Shown in pieces: positions 8,277 to 15,500 of a stretch of 37,498 nucleotides of DNA. Origin of the DNA: a virus; the IMG/VR virus record IMGVR_UViG_3300050014_000087, positions 1 through 37,498 of that record. The stretch is one strand, 5' to 3'. A program made the translations under genes and the position numbers. The notes beneath the pieces were generated by a model. That model did no database searches and was not told the origin of the DNA. It worked only from the letters and a program-made list of their open reading frames with translations. Each line of letters opens with the position of its first letter. The first letter of the stretch is position 1.

Positions 8277-10865
8277 ATGTCTAATTTTCGTATATACAAT
8301 GATACTCTTTGTCCCGATATGTGGGATGAATACGCTCACTTGGATCCTCGAGTAAGAGTTAATCTTTTAAGAATGGCATATGATTTTTATGAAAAATCAA
8401 AACTTCCATCTCCTATTGTTGACATTTATTTAATGGGGTCAATAGCAAATTATAATTGGACGCCAGATAGTGATTCGGATGTTCATGTTATTATTGATTA
8501 TAATAAATTGAAAATGCCACCAGAAACTGCCAATAAAACAGTAAAAACTGTTAGTGCAAATTGGAACTTAGAGCATCAAGTTACCGTAAAAAGTCATAAA
8601 GTTGAAATGAACCTTCAGAATGTTAATGAGTTAAAACCTCACGTAACTGGAATTTATTCACTTATAAAAGACAAATGGGTTAGGGTTCCTACTAAACAAA
8701 ACGTTCAAGTAGATAAAATGGCTATTCAATCAAAATACTCAGGTATGAAAAAATATATTGAGTCTGCAATGAGTAGTCAAAGTCGTGAAACAATGAAAAG
8801 TGCAAAAGAATATGTTGATGCATTTAGACAATATGGATTAGATACCAACGGCGAACTTAGTGTTGAAAATATTGTATTTAAAATTCTAAGATCAAAAGGA
8901 ATTATAAAACAACTTAAAGACTCTATAAATGCAACATATGATAGAGAGATGACCGTTGCCGAAGGAAATACAAGTCCCGATGATTATAAAAATATTCATT
9001 ATTTAGACCAAATGCAGGGAGCAATTGATGTTAAAGTTCAAAAAGGAATGGAGTTATGGAAACAATCAGGACTTAAAGTTGGAGATGTTTTATATACACC
9101 ATCAGGCACTGAAGTTACCATTGCAGGAGCGGGGGTAAGAGTAGATAAAAAAGGAGAACCAATTGTATATGTGACGTATTATGATAAAGAGGGGGATGAA
9201 GTAAAAAGTTCAATATATCTTAATAAACTATCATATGAAAATCCAAATGTAGAAGAGGATTATATTGGAACAACGTTTGATGGAGAATTGAAAGCAACCC
9301 CTGTTCAAAATGCCAGATCGGAAATTCATAATCAACATGGAATGATTTCGGGTGTAAATTCCGAAAATTGGAGATATATTGAAAAAGATAATCTTGTTTT
9401 ATGGAATACAGCACCAACATTGGAAGATAAAGAACGTGTTAATGTATTTCTATCAAAACGAGGATTTATAAATCCAAGACATAAAAATATATATACGTTT
9501 GGTGAAGTTAAAATGTCTGATGTAAAATCCAAACTTCCACTACCATCAATGCCAAAGGATGATCAAGGTAATCCCGAATTTAGTCAAATGACTTTGGATA
9601 ATCTTAAAGCAATGAAGAATAAATCTGCTCGGGCATATGATTATTATAAAAACAAAAGTGATGTTGATGGAATTACAAATGCATTAAGAGATTATTGTAA
9701 GTTCAATTTTGAAATAAAAAGAAGATTGAAGTATATAAATCAATCAATTAATGAGAGTGGTGATCCAGATTATAATGCTGCTGCGGACTTCTTTGAAAGA
9801 CGAGATAAACAACTAGCGGATTTGGCGGATTTATTAAAACGTAGTGGAGGTAAAGGAATAGTTCGTTGGGATGTGGTTCCTGCAAAGTTATTGAAGAAAA
9901 CGTGGTTGGTATTTGGAAAATATCATAGAGTAGATTCAAATGATATAGATAAAATATCAGATCAAATATTAACAAATATAGCGAGACTTCAAGCATCTAC
10001 AGAAATGATGGGTCATTCAAATTTTGATGTTAGACCAGAACTAGAAGATTTGGGATATACATTTACAGATGAAGAATGGGAAGATTGGATGACTAATTAT
10101 TTTACCAATAATGATGGATATTGGTTACTAAGCGATTCTGCGTTACCCACATTACAAGAATTATATAGTAAAATTTTTAATGCAGAAAATGATGAAGAGA
10201 AATTATATGCTATAGATAAAGTATTAAATGTGGTTCACCCAAGAAATGATTTAGCATCTATGTTTGTAGAGGGAGGAAGTGCAACTTTGCAAGATGTTTC
10301 AAACCAAGGAGGATATGATTCTCAAAATATAGATGAAATTGCATTTAGTGATAAACTTCCATCTGATAATGCTCCATATATTATTATTGGATTTACAAAT
10401 GGGGATAATAAAACCATATCTGGTATTGATACAACTGGACATCTTGGACATTCCATGTTTAGAAACTTTCCAACTTTAATTCCAGTGTATCTTTGGTGGA
10501 GATATAAATCAAGTAATCAAACATTATATGTGGCATATGAAAATGGTATTCCAACACATATGAGACATTTAAAAAAGAATGTATTGTTGGTAGCATTAAA
10601 ATATCTAAAAGACACATACAATATAAAACCATTACATATTGAAAAGAAATTAGACGATTATTTAGACTATGGACATAGATTGAATGAAAAATCATTAAAA
10701 ACAGAAGGATACGGCGCAGCAAATCCTGAAGAAGACCCATTACATATTCAAGGGGAACGTTGGAGAATAAAATTTGGTAGCAGAAAAACACCAAAAATGA
10801 ATGATGTTACTGAAATGATGAATGAATTGGTTAATGAAACAATAGAAAAATTAAAAAATAAATAA
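8277..10865 (+). CDS. Large protein with N-terminal pol-beta-type nucleotidyltransferase domain
   Basis: An 862-residue protein. Residues 48-75 read IVDIYLMGSIANYNWTPDSD then SDVHVIIDY: the GS pair, a spacer and a DxD (D66, D68) typical of the pol-beta nucleotidyltransferase superfamily, where the aspartates hold the magnesium that activates a nucleotide. Upstream, LCPDMWDEYAHLDPRVR is a helical lead-in; I recall similar domains in large T4-like cyanophage proteins. The rest (about 110-840) is a series of mixed alpha/beta segments without a motif I recognise, with a possible SH3-like strand set around residues 262-320. The C-terminus ends in an amphipathic helix (ELVNETIEKLKNK) like those of the small proteins at 14395 and 15073. 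What is modified is unknown: tRNA, protein and nucleotide targets are all known for the fold. The transferase domain is a small part of the whole. Confidence 0.8.
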   Translation: MSNFRIYNDTLCPDMWDEYAHLDPRVRVNLLRMAYDFYEKSKLPSPIVDIYLMGSIANYNWTPDSDSDVHVIIDYNKLKMPPETANKTVKTVSANWNLEHQVTVKSHKVEMNLQNVNELKPHVTGIYSLIKDKWVRVPTKQNVQVDKMAIQSKYSGMKKYIESAMSSQSRETMKSAKEYVDAFRQYGLDTNGELSVENIVFKILRSKGIIKQLKDSINATYDREMTVAEGNTSPDDYKNIHYLDQMQGAIDVKVQKGMELWKQSGLKVGDVLYTPSGTEVTIAGAGVRVDKKGEPIVYVTYYDKEGDEVKSSIYLNKLSYENPNVEEDYIGTTFDGELKATPVQNARSEIHNQHGMISGVNSENWRYIEKDNLVLWNTAPTLEDKERVNVFLSKRGFINPRHKNIYTFGEVKMSDVKSKLPLPSMPKDDQGNPEFSQMTLDNLKAMKNKSARAYDYYKNKSDVDGITNALRDYCKFNFEIKRRLKYINQSINESGDPDYNAAADFFERRDKQLADLADLLKRSGGKGIVRWDVVPAKLLKKTWLVFGKYHRVDSNDIDKISDQILTNIARLQASTEMMGHSNFDVRPELEDLGYTFTDEEWEDWMTNYFTNNDGYWLLSDSALPTLQELYSKIFNAENDEEKLYAIDKVLNVVHPRNDLASMFVEGGSATLQDVSNQGGYDSQNIDEIAFSDKLPSDNAPYIIIGFTNGDNKTISGIDTTGHLGHSMFRNFPTLIPVYLWWRYKSSNQTLYVAYENGIPTHMRHLKKNVLLVALKYLKDTYNIKPLHIEKKLDDYLDYGHRLNEKSLKTEGYGAANPEEDPLHIQGERWRIKFGSRKTPKMNDVTEMMNELVNETIEKLKNK

Positions 10866-10891
10866 TTCAGTCGTTTTATATTCAGTCAGTA

Positions 10892-10898
10892 TATTTAT
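10892..10898 (+). promoter_or_regulatory. Candidate late promoter motif TATTTAT
   Basis: Its position, 5 nt before ATG 10904, supports 10904 rather than the later ATG 10935 as the original start of the HNH nuclease gene, and so supports a frame break inside that gene. Confidence 0.5.
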
Positions 10899-10903
10899 TG
10901 TAT

Positions 10904-11059
10904 ATGGGAAGAAAACAATTAAATAGGACTGAAGATGAACTCCGAAAGCAAAAACGAATCCGAAATCAACGTTATTACCAACGACATATCGACGAAATCA
11001 AACATAAACAAATGCAACGATATTTACAAAGTAGGAAAACATCATTGGCCAGCGGGTAA
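10904..11059 (+). CDS. N-terminal fragment of the HNH homing endonuclease (separate frame)
   Basis: A 51-codon frame beginning MGRKQLNRTEDELRKQKR and continuing with a basic helix (RYYQRHIDEIKHKQMQRYLQ). The same style of helix opens the endonuclease VII-like protein at 29262 (EYYLKNKDKRNEQSAKWRK). It starts 5 nt after a late motif. Removing one A from the AAAA run at 11036-11039 would join it to the HNH frame, giving SRK-HHWPAGNFIDLIGK. I take it as the true N-terminus of the next gene, put out of frame by an insertion of one base or by sequence error. Confidence 0.6.
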   Translation: MGRKQLNRTEDELRKQKRIRNQRYYQRHIDEIKHKQMQRYLQSRKTSLASG

Positions 11060-11618
11060 TTTTATAGATTTAATAGGAAAACGGTTTGATAAATTGTTGG
11101 TAATAAAAAGATTACAAAATGATATTCATAACCAATCAATATGGTTATGTCAATGTGATTGTGGAATAATAAAACCAGTTTCTGGAGCTAATTTAAGAAA
11201 TAGACATAGCAAATCTTGTGGATGTTGGAACGTTTATGCTACTACGCAGAGAAATTTGAAACCCAAATATTATTGGATTTTTTCAATGGTAAAAAGAGTT
11301 GCTAAATATAATAATAAAGTTTGTAGTTTAACATATGATGATATTCTTGAATTTGTAAAAATAAATAAATGTCATTATTGTAGTGGTGATATTGTATGGA
11401 AAGAACATGGGATAGTGGGAGAATTACACAGCTATATGTTGGATAGAAAAAATAATTCTATTGGTTATACAAAAGAAAACTGTGTTGTATGTTGTTCTGT
11501 TTGTAATCGTGTAAAATTTGATGTATTTACATATGATGAAATGTTATATTTAGGAAAAATAGTTGAAAAAATTTTTAATGAAAGAAAATATGATCAAGTT
11601 AAAACCATTGTTGTGTGA
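10935..11618 (+). CDS. HNH homing endonuclease
   Basis: 227 codons from ATG 10935, but only the part from about residue 37 (HHWPAGNFIDLIGKRF) looks genuinely coding; the first residues are Asn/Ser-rich and probably read out of frame (see 10904). Domains: a GKRFDKLLVIKRL beta segment with CQCDCG and KSCGC cysteines, a DNA-binding zinc module common in phage HNH proteins, then the HNH nuclease at about residues 145-205: CHYC, LDRKNNSIGYTKENC and CSVCNRVKFD, the zinc-binding and H-N-H-like core (the first catalytic position reads MLDRKNN, as in this subfamily). The last 29 nt overlap the ADP-ribosyltransferase-like gene. If the N-terminal break is real, the protein may be inactive or weakly expressed. 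Confidence 0.75.
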   Translation: MNSESKNESEINVITNDISTKSNINKCNDIYKVGKHHWPAGNFIDLIGKRFDKLLVIKRLQNDIHNQSIWLCQCDCGIIKPVSGANLRNRHSKSCGCWNVYATTQRNLKPKYYWIFSMVKRVAKYNNKVCSLTYDDILEFVKINKCHYCSGDIVWKEHGIVGELHSYMLDRKNNSIGYTKENCVVCCSVCNRVKFDVFTYDEMLYLGKIVEKIFNERKYDQVKTIVV

Positions 11619-12450
11619 AAATGAATTGAAACATATATCACTAAATACTGCGATTACGAATAAAATGTTTGGTCCTGTATATCATGGTACTTCACAAGAT
11701 AAATTAGAAAAAATAGGACAAGAAGGTTTTAAAGTATTTGTTGGAAATGATAGAAGTGGTGATGTAACTAATGGATTTGAAACAAGTAATTATTCAGGAG
11801 GAATACCTGCACCAATACATATGCTTGGATTTGGTGTATATTTTACAACTGTTAGAGCAATAGCACAACAGTTTGCTGGTGGCACTTCATCTGGTCTAAA
11901 AGCATACTTTTTGGATGTTCCACATTTAGAAACTATTAATTTTGGTTCACCTAATAATATGATGAAATGGTGGATAAAGAATGGATATGATTATAAAGTA
12001 ACTCTTCAAACTACTTTTTTTGGTTTAGGAATAAAATGGGATGGAATGGAGAATAATCTTCCGTTAATACAAGAAGAGAGATTTAGAGCAACTAAACACT
12101 TAACAGAAGAATTACGTTCCAGATATGATGCTGTGTGGTATAAAGGAAAAGGTATTCGTAGATTATTAGATGGAGATCAAGTATGTGTTTACAATCCAGC
12201 TAATATTTATGTTATGGATAAATCTCTTATTAAACCAGGAGAATTGGGAAGTAAAGTAAGAAGAAAATCGGATGGTATGATAGGAATTATTGCGAGTGAT
12301 AAAGATGATATAAGTGATATATTAACTAAATATCCAGGAGCAAGTAATTGGCTTTTACCAAACGCAAAGTATAGATTTCAAGTTAAATGGAATAAAGGCG
12401 GAACACAATCAGTTCAAGACGTGGAAGTTGAACCATATATTAAGAAGTAA
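11590..12450 (+). CDS. Putative ADP-ribosyltransferase (PARP/ART fold)
   Basis: A 286-residue protein starting MIKLKPLLCE at ATG 11590 inside the end of the HNH gene; earlier in-frame starts (11563, 11578) are less likely. PVYHGTS places a His at residue 32, GFGVYFTT a Tyr at residue 84, and DQVCVYNPANIYVMD near residues 195-210 a Gln where PARP-type enzymes have Glu, so the H-Y-[E/D/Q] triad of ART folds is complete in its Q form. That form often means mono-ADP-ribosylation or altered activity. The last 65 residues (VRRKSDGMIGIIAS to QSVQDVEVEPYIKK) look like a separate SH3-like module. The first ten residues resemble the cleaved capsid-targeting peptide of T4 internal proteins, including the transferase Alt. 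It could modify host polymerase or another target just after injection. The fold call is by motif only. Confidence 0.7.
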   Translation: MIKLKPLLCENELKHISLNTAITNKMFGPVYHGTSQDKLEKIGQEGFKVFVGNDRSGDVTNGFETSNYSGGIPAPIHMLGFGVYFTTVRAIAQQFAGGTSSGLKAYFLDVPHLETINFGSPNNMMKWWIKNGYDYKVTLQTTFFGLGIKWDGMENNLPLIQEERFRATKHLTEELRSRYDAVWYKGKGIRRLLDGDQVCVYNPANIYVMDKSLIKPGELGSKVRRKSDGMIGIIASDKDDISDILTKYPGASNWLLPNAKYRFQVKWNKGGTQSVQDVEVEPYIKK

Positions 12451-12480
12451 ATATTTTAATATATTTCTCAATGTCACGTA

Positions 12481-12487
12481 TATTTAT
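12481..12487 (+). promoter_or_regulatory. Candidate late promoter motif TATTTATA (tail tube)
   Basis: It lies 33 nt before the tube start, leaving a real A-rich leader (ending CAAAAGATTTAAAAT). The longer leader may help the high expression needed for the most abundant tail protein besides the sheath. Confidence 0.6.
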
Positions 12488-12520
12488 AATAAGACCAAAC
12501 ACAATCAAAAGATTTAAAAT

Positions 12521-13012
12521 ATGGCAGATTTATTAACCAACGACGAAACGTTTTATAAGATTTGGGAACCAAAAACAAAAAATAGGTTCTTAATGTATAT
12601 TGACGGTATCCCAACATATCTTATTCGTAAGACAGATAGACCTAAATGGACACAAGAACGTAAAACGATAGATTATATCAATTTACAATGGTTCTATAAA
12701 GGTAAAACCAAATGGTCTGAGATTACCATTGAATTGTTTGATCCAATTGTTCCTTCTGCTACCCAAACGGTGTTTGAGTGGTTTAGATTATCTCACGAAT
12801 CTGTAACTGGTAGAGATGGATATCAAGATTTCTATAAGAAAGAAGTCACTATTGATGTATTAGGTCCAGTAGGTGACAAAGTTGAAGAATGGACTCTTAA
12901 AGGAGCATTCCCCACCGATTATGATGGTGGAACTCTTGAATGGGAAAATGATGGAGATCCAGTTCTCGTAACACTTAAGCTTTCGTATGACTACGCTATA
13001 CTTCAATTTTGA
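12521..13012 (+). CDS. 19: Tail tube protein (gp19-like)
   Basis: A 163-residue protein, the same size as T4 gp19 (163 aa). It shows the family layout: a helical N-terminus, NRFLMYIDGIPTYLIRKTDR (the conserved FxxxIxGIPxxLI segment), long beta strands (WSEITIELFDPIVPS, VTIDVLGPVGDKVEEW) and the closing GGTLEWENDGDPVLVTLKLS strands that stack rings into a tube. Hexameric rings form the channel inside the sheath through which DNA passes. It has its own late motif and is followed after 73 nt by a strong terminator, so it is expressed as a single-gene unit. In T4 it follows gene 18 directly; here accessory DNA lies between. Confidence 0.93.
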   Translation: MADLLTNDETFYKIWEPKTKNRFLMYIDGIPTYLIRKTDRPKWTQERKTIDYINLQWFYKGKTKWSEITIELFDPIVPSATQTVFEWFRLSHESVTGRDGYQDFYKKEVTIDVLGPVGDKVEEWTLKGAFPTDYDGGTLEWENDGDPVLVTLKLSYDYAILQF

Positions 13013-13085
13013 TGTTGTTGTATATAAACAACTTATGAAATTATTTAGAATCGCATAATCATAAGTAAAATAAATTGATGTTTGG

Positions 13086-13122
13086 AACCCTTCTGGTATA
13101 TTTATGTTCAGAAGGGTTTTTT
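13086..13122 (+). terminator. Terminator of tail tube gene with a late motif in its loop
   Basis: A perfect 10-bp stem (AACCCTTCTG at 13086-13095 with CAGAAGGGTT at 13109-13118), a 13-nt loop (GTATATTTATGTT) and a T-run to 13122. The loop holds TATTTAT, and the T-run abuts the ATG of the next gene. Confidence 0.85.
13099..13105 (+). promoter_or_regulatory. Candidate late promoter motif in terminator loop
   Basis: TATTTAT lies in the loop of the tube terminator, 17 nt before ATG 13123, so the same DNA could end the tube transcript and start that of the HNH nuclease. Confidence 0.45.
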
Positions 13123-13917
13123 ATGTACAAATGTTTAAAATGTGAAATAAGTTTTGAAAAATATAAGTCTCTAAGTTTACATATGTTTAGGACACATAAC
13201 GTGTCATCCGAACAATTTTATGTTGATTATTATTTAAATGGGTTATGGCCAGAATGTAAATGTGGATGTAAGAATAAAGTAAAATGGTCTTGGCAATTAA
13301 AAGGATTTAGAGATTATTGTCAAGGACACCAATCACGAGTAAAAAATAATTGGGGGCATAATCCTAAAGCATTAGAACATTCATTAGATACAAGAAAAGA
13401 AAGGTTTTCGACTGGCGAAATAACAACGTGGAATAATGGATTAACAAAAGAAACAAATGAAAGTGTTAAACGATATGGAGAAAAAATATCGGAAAGGTTT
13501 ACATTAGAAATAAGAGATGAATATTCTAAAAGAATGCGAAAGTTGCGTAATGATGGAAAAATAGTTCCACTATATGGAAATAGACATTCTCAATGGAATG
13601 GTGGAACAAGTTCAATATCAATGTTGGTGTATAATGATGTTTCGTTTTACAAGAAATGGAAATATCCAATTTTAGTAAAAGATGGATTTAAATGTGTGGA
13701 ATGTGGAAGTAATAAAAAACTTCATATACATCACGATAAAGAAATGTTATGTGAAATAATAAAAAAATATGTTGGGGATGAAATAGATGTTTCAAATTTT
13801 AATACTAAAAGAAAAATTGCAAATGAAGTAATTAATTATCATATAAATAATAAAGTATCTGGGATTACTTTATGTAGTAAATGTCACGAAAGCAAACATC
13901 CATCTTTAAATTTTTAG
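13123..13917 (+). CDS. Homing endonuclease with C2H2 zinc finger and HNH domain
   Basis: A 264-residue protein. It opens with a C2H2 finger, MYKCLKCEISFEKYKSLSLH then MFRTH (Cys4, Cys7, His20, His25), followed by a second Cys cluster (ECKCGCKNK). The middle is basic, with WNNGLTKETNESVKRYGEK and GNRHSQWNGG segments that are common in this nuclease group. The C-terminal nuclease has CVECGSNKKLHIHHDKEM and TLCSKCHESKHP, the Cys-His pairs and the HHxK core of HNH enzymes. Start chosen at 13123 because it gives the finger from its first residue and follows the promoter motif; the ATG at 13075 would place the start upstream of a terminator. It is inserted between the tube gene and a late gene. Confidence 0.82.
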   Translation: MYKCLKCEISFEKYKSLSLHMFRTHNVSSEQFYVDYYLNGLWPECKCGCKNKVKWSWQLKGFRDYCQGHQSRVKNNWGHNPKALEHSLDTRKERFSTGEITTWNNGLTKETNESVKRYGEKISERFTLEIRDEYSKRMRKLRNDGKIVPLYGNRHSQWNGGTSSISMLVYNDVSFYKKWKYPILVKDGFKCVECGSNKKLHIHHDKEMLCEIIKKYVGDEIDVSNFNTKRKIANEVINYHINNKVSGITLCSKCHESKHPSLNF

Positions 13918-13922
13918 ATTAA

Positions 13923-13929
13923 TATTTAT
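13923..13929 (+). promoter_or_regulatory. Candidate late promoter motif TATTTATT
   Basis: It lies 4 nt before ATG 13934, immediately after the HNH gene stop, giving the peptidase-like gene an independent but nearly leaderless transcript. Confidence 0.5.
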
Positions 13930-13933
13930 TCAT

Positions 13934-14269
13934 ATGCTATTAAAACTTATTCTTGAACAACACAATAAATCTGTTAATGATATAAAGAGAGTAATTCCAT
14001 CATTAGTACAAGCGGCACAATTGGTATATAATGAATGGGACCAAAGCGACCCAGAAAATGATGATTATGGTGGAGGAGGAATATGTCAAGATATAGCGGA
14101 CGCAATAGCGGGGGTATTGGATGATAATGGAATAGAATGTATGACTATTGATTCCAGAGGAATGGGTGAACAACATGTATGGGTGGTAGCAAGAGTAGCA
14201 GAAGGAATATTTGAAGTTGATATCCCATATCATTTATATGAACGTGGCGGGGGGATATACTTGGACTAA
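13934..14269 (+). CDS. Possible cysteine-peptidase/transglutaminase-like protein, frame broken near the end
   Basis: 111 codons to the first stop. The N-terminus, MLLKLILEQHNKSVN, is short and hydrophobic with a Glu at position 8, like a capsid-targeting peptide. A glycine run leads to GGICQDIADAIAGVLDDNGI (Cys51 at the start of a helix), then GEQHVWVVARV (His81 on a strand) and FEVDIPYHLY (Asp96). The C-H-D order and spacing fit the papain/transglutaminase fold, used by peptidases, amidases and transglutaminases. The frame stops at 14269, just after six Gs (14249-14254), while the next frame continues naturally (see 14253-14357). With one G fewer, the product would be about 140 residues. The Cys-His-Asp reading is by pattern alone. 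Confidence 0.55.
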   Translation: MLLKLILEQHNKSVNDIKRVIPSLVQAAQLVYNEWDQSDPENDDYGGGGICQDIADAIAGVLDDNGIECMTIDSRGMGEQHVWVVARVAEGIFEVDIPYHLYERGGGIYLD

Positions 14270-14357
14270 GATACCTAATGTTAGATTTGATAATAATTCT
14301 ATAGTTATTTCTAAAATGCCCGATGATGTAGATTGGGATGAGATGAGTCAATATTAG
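14253..14357 (+). other. Out-of-frame C-terminal extension of the gene at 13934
   Basis: In the +1 frame after the G6 run the reading is GYTWTKIPNVRF, then a charged tail (SKMPDDVDWDEMSQY) and a stop at 14355-14357. It continues ERGGG from the upstream frame smoothly, keeps protein-like composition, and fills what would otherwise be a 125-nt gap. It is the likely original C-terminus. Confidence 0.55.
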
Positions 14358-14382
14358 TCTATATTTTAACATTAAACAGTGA

Positions 14383-14389
14383 TATTTAT
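14383..14389 (+). promoter_or_regulatory. Candidate late promoter motif TATTTATA
   Basis: It lies 5 nt before ATG 14395 with the same ATGAT spacer as the motif at 5946. It would transcribe the pair of small genes 14395 and 15073. Confidence 0.5.
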
Positions 14390-14394
14390 ATGAT

Positions 14395-15072
14395 ATGAAA
14401 CAAGAACTTTTGGAATATTTAGTGCGCTCATGTGTTAAAGAAGTATTAACACAATCAACAATACAAGAAGGAGATCCTGAAATAAAAGGTGCAGCAGCAC
14501 CACCCGCAGATGGTCAAGGCACTGCCGAACAACCAGAGATTCCAAATGAAAAAGATAGTATTCCAGAAGAACCAAAAGAACCAGAAACCCCACAATCTCC
14601 AGAGTTAAAGGGAGTAGTTTTAGTCAATCCACGAGATAAATCCAAACTTCAAAAAGTTCCTCTTAAATCGGGAGACGATATGTCATTAGATAGAAATTTA
14701 CATCAACTTTCTGCTGCTTTAGCTGGATCTAATGTAAAAACCGCAGCATCTACATTACGAATGGTGAAAGACGCCGTAAAAAATCCAAATACAATTACTT
14801 ATTTATATCTTGGTAAATACGATCCAAATTCTGATGAAATATTTCTTATGGCAGATAAAAGCTTACAAGTTGCCAAAGATGCATCCGTTCCCCCAACTGA
14901 GTTGGGAACATCAACTTCCAAAATGGTTCCTGATGATTTTAAAGCAAGTACTACCACAGATAATTATGGACAAAATATCAATGCTCAACCACCTACACCG
15001 AATGGTATTAATGAAATAATGTTGAAGAAATATATTTCTAAAGTAGTATCTGAAATTTTAAATAAAAAATAA
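14395..15072 (+). CDS. Putative structural/packaged protein with terminal amphipathic helices
   Basis: A 225-residue protein of unknown family. It begins with an amphipathic helix (MKQELLEYLVRSCVKEVLTQ) and ends with a similar one (INEIMLKKYISKVVSEILNKK). After the first helix comes an acidic Pro/Glu-rich linker (about 25-70), then a compact domain (about 72-165: KGVVLVNPRDKSKLQKVPLK, a helical segment, and ITYLYLGKYDPNSDEIFLMA). The rest is Thr/Asn-rich and probably flexible. The next gene starts directly after its stop. The helix style recurs in the next protein and at the end of the 862-residue nucleotidyltransferase protein, so it may bind a shared partner such as the prohead core. No enzymatic motif is visible. 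Confidence 0.72.
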   Translation: MKQELLEYLVRSCVKEVLTQSTIQEGDPEIKGAAAPPADGQGTAEQPEIPNEKDSIPEEPKEPETPQSPELKGVVLVNPRDKSKLQKVPLKSGDDMSLDRNLHQLSAALAGSNVKTAASTLRMVKDAVKNPNTITYLYLGKYDPNSDEIFLMADKSLQVAKDASVPPTELGTSTSKMVPDDFKASTTTDNYGQNINAQPPTPNGINEIMLKKYISKVVSEILNKK

Positions 15073-15435
15073 ATGAAACGTAATCAGCTAGAAGAACTTA
15101 TACGCCATATTACACGAAAAGTAATAAAGGAATATACTGTTATGTCGTCATCTACCGATAAAACTGGTAGTCCAACAACAGATCCTGCTGCCCCACCCGT
15201 AGATGCAATGACTTCGTTAGAGAAAGCAAAAGCGGAGAGAGAAGCAGATAAGGAGAGATTAAAAACCATTCGTACGGCGGATATGGATTTGAAAGGTGTA
15301 AAAAAGCAATCCGATTATTTTAATCAACAAGTAAAACAAAATAAGTTAGAAGTTACTGCAAAAGAAAAAGAATTACAAAATCTAAGGGCGGGAAAACAAA
15401 TTAGTACTGGTGGTGCTGGAAGTATTTCTGCATAA
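15073..15435 (+). CDS. Small coiled-coil protein, co-translated with upstream gene
   Basis: A 120-residue protein whose ATG follows the upstream stop with no gap, so it is probably translated by coupling. The N-terminal helix, MKRNQLEELIRHITRKVIKE, matches the first helix of the preceding protein in pattern. A Thr/Pro/Ala linker (about 25-48) leads to a charged coiled coil (about 50-110: SLEKAKAEREADKERLKT and NQQVKQNKLEVTAKEKELQN) and a Gly-rich end. A short rod with a docking helix suits a scaffold, core or virion accessory role. No homologue recognised. Confidence 0.7.
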   Translation: MKRNQLEELIRHITRKVIKEYTVMSSSTDKTGSPTTDPAAPPVDAMTSLEKAKAEREADKERLKTIRTADMDLKGVKKQSDYFNQQVKQNKLEVTAKEKELQNLRAGKQISTGGAGSISA

Positions 15436-15452
15436 AATATAATAATTCGAAA

Positions 15453-15498
15453 ATTTTATAGTTGCTATATGTATTCTTAGACGTAACAACTATAAAAT
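15453..15498. repeat. 12-bp perfect inverted repeat just before gp26-like start
   Basis: ATTTTATAGTTG (15453-15464) and its exact complement CAACTATAAAAT (15487-15498) flank a 22-nt loop; the right arm ends 2 nt before ATG 15501. There is no T-run after it, so it does not look like a terminator. As RNA it would hide the initiation region; as DNA it could be a protein-binding site. No late motif precedes this gene, so control here may differ. Confidence 0.6.
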
Positions 15499-15500
15499 AT

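Noticed and set aside
10459-10794. Minus-strand ORF of 111 codons, Leu/Tyr-rich
   Set aside because: Opposite the 862-residue gene; its hydrophobic look comes from reverse reading of Asn/Lys/Tyr codons.
13014-13032. Hairpin GTTGTT/AACAAC after the tail tube stop
   Set aside because: Only 6 bp, A/T-rich and with no T-run; the strong terminator is 54 nt further on.
13034-13057. Tiny frame MKLFRIA before the HNH gene, considered as a second HEG-invasion remnant
   Set aside because: Similarity to the start of the gene at 13934 is too weak over 7 codons to separate from chance.
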